DNA of 64,000 nt, from the NCBI GenBank assembly GCA_052116865.1, contig JBQKKG010000005.1, positions 124,001 to 188,000 of the forward strand. Direction: 5' to 3'. The notes under the pieces were generated by a model, which saw only the letters and a program-made list of their open reading frames with translations, had not been told where the DNA came from and searched no databases. Each line of letters starts with the position of its first letter. Within the stretch, counting starts at the first letter, position 1. Position numbers and translations under genes: made by a program. Source of the DNA: CAUPWF01 sp963515125 (lineage in GTDB: Bacteria; Bacillota; Clostridia; Lachnospirales; Lachnospiraceae). This document shows, piece after piece, positions 59,998-64,000 of this stretch.

Positions 59998-61500
59998 GTG
60001 AGTGAATATGTAGTTGAGTTAAAAAATATTACAAAGCGTTTTCCAGGTGTAATCGCATTAAAAAACATGTCCATAGGTATTAAGCCTGGAGAAATCCATG
60101 GATTGATTGGAGAGAATGGAGCTGGAAAATCTACACTTATTAAAGTACTTACAGGAGTACATATCCCAGAAGAAGGAGAAATATATATTGATGGAAAAAA
60201 GAAGATGTTGCGTACGCCAGTATATGCACGTGAAGAAGGGATTGCTTGTGTATATCAGGAGCTAAATATTGTGCAACAGCTTTCGGTTACAGATAATATA
60301 TTTATGGGACGCTCTGAAAAAAATAGTATAGGATTATTAGATTATTCTAAAATGCATAAAGAAGCAAAAGTAGCCTTAGATAGTTTGGGGCATCCAGAGA
60401 TAAATCCAAAGAGCCAATGTGGGAAATTAGGAATTGGGTTACAACAGATGGTCGAAATTGCAAAAGCTATTTCATTAGATGCGAAGTTAATTATTATGGA
60501 TGAACCGACGTCGTCTTTGGGAAAAGATGAAATAGCACAGTTAATGAAAACAGTTCGTACACTAAAAGATAAAGGGATAGCTGTTCTGTTTGTATCACAT
60601 AAATTAGAAGAATTATTTGAACTTTGTGACAGGGTAACCGTTATGCGTGACGGTGAGCATATTATAACGAAGGAAATTACTGACATTACGAATGAAGAAC
60701 TAATACATGCAATGGTAGGAAGAACGTTAGACAACTTGTTTCCAAAGGAGTATGGAGAGAAGGGTGAGGTATTCCTAAAAGTAGAAAATATCAATGCAAC
60801 AGGAGTACTTCGTGATGTCAGTTTTGAAGCTTATGGGGGACAGATTTTAGGATTTGCAGGATTGGTAGGAGCCGGAAGAACAGAGACCATGAGGGCTTTG
60901 TTTGGGGCGGATCATATTGATAGCGGAAATATCTTTATCAAAGGTAAAAAAGTATCGATTAAAAGTCCAAAGGATGCAATAAAAAATAAGATTGCTTTTT
61001 TAACAGAAGATAGGAAAGGGCAAGGATTGGTGCTTTCAGAACCAATCAAGTCTAATTTAATCCTTGCAAATATGAAGCACTTCAAAAAAGGAGTACTGCT
61101 AGACCATAAAGCGATAGAAAAAGCAAGTAATGATAATATCAAAACATTAAAGATTAAGACACCAAGTGCAGATGAAGTAGTTGCCCAACTATCGGGTGGA
61201 AACCAGCAAAAGGTTGTTATTGGAAAGTGGATGAATTCTGATTCGGAAATTTTTATCTTTGATGAACCTACGCGAGGTATTGATGTAGGGGCAAAGATAG
61301 AAGTCTATAATGTAATGAACACACTCGTAAAACAAGGAAAATGTGTCATTATGGTATCATCAGAACTTCCAGAGATACTAGCAATGAGTGATCGCGTCGT
61401 TGTTATGCGTGGTGGCCGCGTGATGGGACAAATAGATAGAGAAACAGAGAACTTCTGTCAAGAATCAATTATGAAAGCTGCTTGGGGAGGAAAAATATAA
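59998..61500 (+). CDS. Sugar ABC transporter ATPase with two nucleotide-binding domains
   Basis: This 500-residue RbsA/MglA-type protein starts at GTG after AAAGGGG. Domain 1 has Walker A GENGAGKSTLIKVL and Walker B LIIMDEPTSSL. Domain 2 has a degenerate Walker A (GLVGAGRTETMRALFG) but a good signature LSGGNQQKVVIGKW and IFIFDEPTRGIDVGAK. This is usual for the family, where only one site hydrolyses ATP fully. It overlaps the permease gene by one base. Confidence 0.95.
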   Translation: MSEYVVELKNITKRFPGVIALKNMSIGIKPGEIHGLIGENGAGKSTLIKVLTGVHIPEEGEIYIDGKKKMLRTPVYAREEGIACVYQELNIVQQLSVTDNIFMGRSEKNSIGLLDYSKMHKEAKVALDSLGHPEINPKSQCGKLGIGLQQMVEIAKAISLDAKLIIMDEPTSSLGKDEIAQLMKTVRTLKDKGIAVLFVSHKLEELFELCDRVTVMRDGEHIITKEITDITNEELIHAMVGRTLDNLFPKEYGEKGEVFLKVENINATGVLRDVSFEAYGGQILGFAGLVGAGRTETMRALFGADHIDSGNIFIKGKKVSIKSPKDAIKNKIAFLTEDRKGQGLVLSEPIKSNLILANMKHFKKGVLLDHKAIEKASNDNIKTLKIKTPSADEVVAQLSGGNQQKVVIGKWMNSDSEIFIFDEPTRGIDVGAKIEVYNVMNTLVKQGKCVIMVSSELPEILAMSDRVVVMRGGRVMGQIDRETENFCQESIMKAAWGGKI

Positions 61501-62498
61501 TGACAAAGAACAAAAAAATGAATGTAGGCGACATTTTAATGAAGTTGGGTCCATTGTTGGCCTTAGCAATATTGGTTGTTGTTTTCTCGATTACACTTCC
61601 TGGGAAATTTTTTAGATTAGGAAATATCATGAATATTCTGAAACAAACATCCATTAACTGTTTGATAGCATCTGGTATGTTAATTGTATTAATTACAGCT
61701 GGAATTGACTTGTCAGTAGGGTCGAACTGTGTATTGGCTGCTTGTACGATAGGTGTGCTTGTTCAAAATTTTGGAATTACAAATCCAATTATTTTAGTAG
61801 GAGCATGTATTTTGGTAAGTACGTTAGCTGGAATAGTAAATGGATTGTTATTAACGAGATTAGAATTACCACATCCATTTGTATCTACATTAGGTATGAA
61901 AAATGTACTGCTAGGTCTTGCATTATTCATTACTAGCTCAACAGCCATTGGTTTTACTGGAAAAGGTGTTGATTCCGTACTATTCTTAGGATCAAAAACA
62001 ATTGGTGATTTTCCACTTAGTTTTATTATTGTACTTATTGTATATGGGTTATTTCATATCTTCTTAAATCATACAGTACTTGGAAGACAAGTGTATTGTG
62101 TAGGTGGAAATGCAGAAGCTGCTAGGCTTTCTGGCATTCGATCTAAAAACGTTCTTACATTTGTATACGGTTTATCGGGATTCATGTGTGGACTTGCAGG
62201 GTTGATATTAGTAGGTCGCGTGGCCACTGCCAATGCTACAGCAGGAATGACCTATGATACAGATGCCATTGCAGCTTGTATCATAGGTGGTGCGTCCTTC
62301 ACAGGTGGAAAGGGTACGATTTGGGGAACCATGATTGGTGCACTTTTAATTGGGACGATCCGTAATGGATTGAATTTATTTGGTACCAAAAATGATGTTC
62401 AATATATTGTAATTGGTCTAGTAATAATATTAGCAGTTACCATTGATGTTACCCGCAATAAGTTAGAGGCCAAAGCACGTAGATTAGCAGCAGAATAA
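61500..62498 (+). CDS. Sugar ABC transporter permease
   Basis: This 332-residue RbsC-like permease has about nine hydrophobic segments. Family stretches include ITAGIDLSVGSNCVLAACTIG, VGGNAEAARLSGIRSKNVLTFVY (the ATPase-contact loop) and ACIIGGASFTGGKGTIWGTMIGALLIG. ATG 61500 overlaps the ATPase stop, and GGGAGG precedes it. With its partners it should import inositol, judged by context. Confidence 0.94.
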   Translation: MTKNKKMNVGDILMKLGPLLALAILVVVFSITLPGKFFRLGNIMNILKQTSINCLIASGMLIVLITAGIDLSVGSNCVLAACTIGVLVQNFGITNPIILVGACILVSTLAGIVNGLLLTRLELPHPFVSTLGMKNVLLGLALFITSSTAIGFTGKGVDSVLFLGSKTIGDFPLSFIIVLIVYGLFHIFLNHTVLGRQVYCVGGNAEAARLSGIRSKNVLTFVYGLSGFMCGLAGLILVGRVATANATAGMTYDTDAIAACIIGGASFTGGKGTIWGTMIGALLIGTIRNGLNLFGTKNDVQYIVIGLVIILAVTIDVTRNKLEAKARRLAAE

Positions 62499-62540
62499 AC
62501 TATGTAAATACATAAAGAAACCTCGGGAAAACCGAAGATG

Positions 62541-62572
62541 TACAGCCGAAGTTCCTTTGAACTTCGGCTGTA
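62541..62572 (+). other. Perfect 14-bp hairpin between the permease gene and iolB
   Basis: TACAGCCGAAGTTC (62541-62554) and GAACTTCGGCTGTA (62559-62572) surround CTTT. The following AATAAATAG is not a U-run, so partial termination or mRNA protection is more likely than full termination. Confidence 0.65.
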
Positions 62573-62595
62573 AATAAATAGATGGGAGAATTATT

Positions 62596-63402
62596 ATGTA
62601 TATCAAGAAGAATATCAGCAATGGCTATAATGAATATTTGAATCTGCAGAGCAATGATTATGGCACATTTATGGATGTAGGACTTTTGGTGTTAGAGGCG
62701 GGGGAGCGTTATGTCCAGAAAGATATGGAAAAAGAAGCGGCATATTTACTCTTAGAGGGAGCAGTAACATTTTGTTATGATGCAAAAAAAGTGCATGGAG
62801 AGCGGCCAGATACCTTTCACTATCATCCATGGTGTTTACATGTGCCTTTCGGTGTTGAGGTGGAACTTATTGCCTCTAAACATTGTGAAATCTATATACA
62901 AAAAACAATAAATAATACTTTTTTTGAACCTAAATTATATACGCCTGAGGATACCATTGTACAACGTGCAGGTGCTAATGGAGAACTGATGGGGTGTATG
63001 AGACGTGAAATAAAGACGTTATTTGATTATGAAAATGCTCCATATTCTAATATGGTGTTGGGAGAAGTATTGAATTATCCTGGAAAATGGTCCTCTTATC
63101 CGCCACATCATCACCCACAACCAGAAGTGTATTTTCATCGCTTTGATTATCCAGAAGGCTTCGGGGTAAGCTTTGCTAATGGAGAGGTTTATCAATCCTG
63201 CCATAATGGATTGACCGTTATTAATCACGGATTTCATTCGCAAGGAACAGCACCGGGTTATGCAATGTGCTATGTATGGGGAATCCGACATTTGGAAGGA
63301 GACCCTTGGGAGAAAACAAGAATTGATGATAAAGAACATGCTTGGCTTTGGAAAAAAGATGCCAATGAGCATATATATCAGGAGGATGAAAGGAGAATAT
63401 AA
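62596..63402 (+). CDS. iolB: 5-deoxy-glucuronate isomerase
   Basis: This 268-residue bicupin protein fits IolB. Histidine-rich metal-binding clusters occur in DTFHYHPWCLHVPFG and YPPHHHPQPEVYFHRFDYPEGFG, and the ending region CYVWGIRHLEGDPWEKTR is typical. It isomerises 5-deoxy-glucuronate to the keto acid that IolC phosphorylates. The gene ends two bases before the iolD start. Confidence 0.94.
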   Translation: MYIKKNISNGYNEYLNLQSNDYGTFMDVGLLVLEAGERYVQKDMEKEAAYLLLEGAVTFCYDAKKVHGERPDTFHYHPWCLHVPFGVEVELIASKHCEIYIQKTINNTFFEPKLYTPEDTIVQRAGANGELMGCMRREIKTLFDYENAPYSNMVLGEVLNYPGKWSSYPPHHHPQPEVYFHRFDYPEGFGVSFANGEVYQSCHNGLTVINHGFHSQGTAPGYAMCYVWGIRHLEGDPWEKTRIDDKEHAWLWKKDANEHIYQEDERRI

Positions 63403-63403
63403 C

Positions 63404-64000
63404 ATGAAAACAGTACGGCTTACTATGGCACAGGCACTTGTTCGCTTTTTAGAACATCAATACATTGCATATGACGGAGTAGAGCATAGATTTGTACGTG
63501 GAGTCTTTATGCTTCCAGGCCATGGCAATGTGGTTGGAATAGGGCAGGCATTAGAGCAAGAGGCTAAGGAACTAGAAATATATCAAGGGAAAAATGAGCA
63601 AGGGCAAGCACATGTTGGAGTGGCATTTGCAAAACAAAGAAAAAGAAAAGAGATTTTTGCTATTACATCTTCCGTAGGCCCAGGGGCTGCAAATATGATT
63701 ACAGCAGCAGCCACTGCAACTGCAAATAATATACCAGTATTATTGCTTCCAGGTGATGTGTATGCGTGCAGACAGCCAGATCCGGTGTTACAGCAGATAG
63801 AGCAAGTGCAAGATTTATCTATCTCTACCAATGATGCATTTCGTCCAGTATGTCGTTATTGGGATCGTATTAACCGTCCAGAACAGTTAATGTCTGCAAT
63901 GATTCATGCATTTCGTGTACTTACCGATCCAGCGGATACGGGAGCAGTTTGTATTGCCTTGCCACAGGATGTGGAAGGGGAAGCATATGATTATCCAGAA
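63404..64000 (+). CDS. iolD: Trihydroxycyclohexane-1,2-dione hydrolase, N-terminal part (3' end outside window)
   Basis: The frame from ATG 63404 is open to the right edge and gives the first 199 residues. It begins MKTVRLTMAQALVRFLEHQY and shows the TPP-enzyme N-terminal domain with GHGNVVGIGQALEQ, ITSSVGPGAANMITAAATAT and PVLLLPGDVYACRQPDPVLQQ, which fit IolD. It hydrolytically opens the ring diketone made by IolE. AAAGGAG lies before the ATG. Later iol genes, if present, lie beyond the window. Confidence 0.93.
   Translation, partial: MKTVRLTMAQALVRFLEHQYIAYDGVEHRFVRGVFMLPGHGNVVGIGQALEQEAKELEIYQGKNEQGQAHVGVAFAKQRKRKEIFAITSSVGPGAANMITAAATATANNIPVLLLPGDVYACRQPDPVLQQIEQVQDLSISTNDAFRPVCRYWDRINRPEQLMSAMIHAFRVLTDPADTGAVCIALPQDVEGEAYDYPE

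Overview
The window reads as a chromosomal segment of a low-GC, anaerobic, spore-forming member of the Clostridia, probably of the Lachnospirales. Supporting signs are the conserved spc/alpha ribosomal operon with a KOW-protein gene between map and infA, dipicolinate synthase genes (dpaA/dpaB), a SleB-type cell wall hydrolase, a bifunctional AdhE, and a complete selenocysteine-dependent glycine reductase operon. I cannot name the species. No tRNA, rRNA, phage, transposase or CRISPR locus is visible.

Layout. Positions 1-8805 hold the end of the spc operon (rplF', rplR, rpsE, rpmD, rplO, secY, adk, map, KOW protein, infA, rpmJ) and the alpha operon (rpsM, rpsK, rpsD, rpoA, rplQ). A 333-base gap between rpmJ and rpsM is rich in hairpins and looks like a structured mRNA leader. 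Positions 9155-18886 hold a Na+/alanine-glycine symporter, then a glycine riboswitch with terminator, then grdX-grdE-grdB-trxB-trxA-grdA-grdC-grdD. grdB and grdA each contain one in-frame UGA read as selenocysteine. Positions 19095-25144 encode NADPH glutamate synthase (gltB, gltD). Positions 25232-34472 are mixed housekeeping: GNAT, dpaA-dpaB, adhE plus a kinase-like protein, a cell wall hydrolase, a DUF1444-like protein, a HAD phosphatase and uppP. Positions 34628-36896 encode an amino-acid ABC transporter whose binding protein is circularly permuted. Positions 36977-45438 hold a second, tandem glycine riboswitch and glyA-gcvT-gcvH-gcvPA-gcvPB-lplA-lpdA. Positions 45631-49442 hold an M20 amidohydrolase, an MFS transporter and a convergent regulator. 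Positions 49594-57587 include an ArsC-like protein, an SfsA-MutY fusion, an aminopeptidase P, a fructokinase, PduL, an Ogt-AlkA fusion and an EamA transporter. Positions 57659-64000 form a myo-inositol locus: iolE divergent from a sugar ABC transporter, iolB and the start of iolD.

How the genes work together. The dominant theme is glycine. The symporter can import it. Glycine reductase reduces it to acetyl phosphate and ammonia using thioredoxin reductase and thioredoxin. The glycine cleavage system oxidises it to CO2, ammonia and methylene-THF, and GlyA links it to serine. Each arm sits behind its own glycine riboswitch with a different architecture: one recognisable aptamer for grd and two for gcv. 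PduL could convert acetyl phosphate to acetyl-CoA, AdhE can dispose of acetyl-CoA and reducing power as ethanol, and GltBD recaptures ammonia. These links are inferred from family functions.

Most notable observations: the circularly permuted binding protein; the rpmJ-rpsM leader RNA candidate; two DNA-repair fusions within 7 kb (SfsA-MutY and Ogt-AlkA); a family of near-perfect GC-rich palindromes placed just after stop codons; and a 25-bp repeat pair between the gcv riboswitch terminator and glyA.
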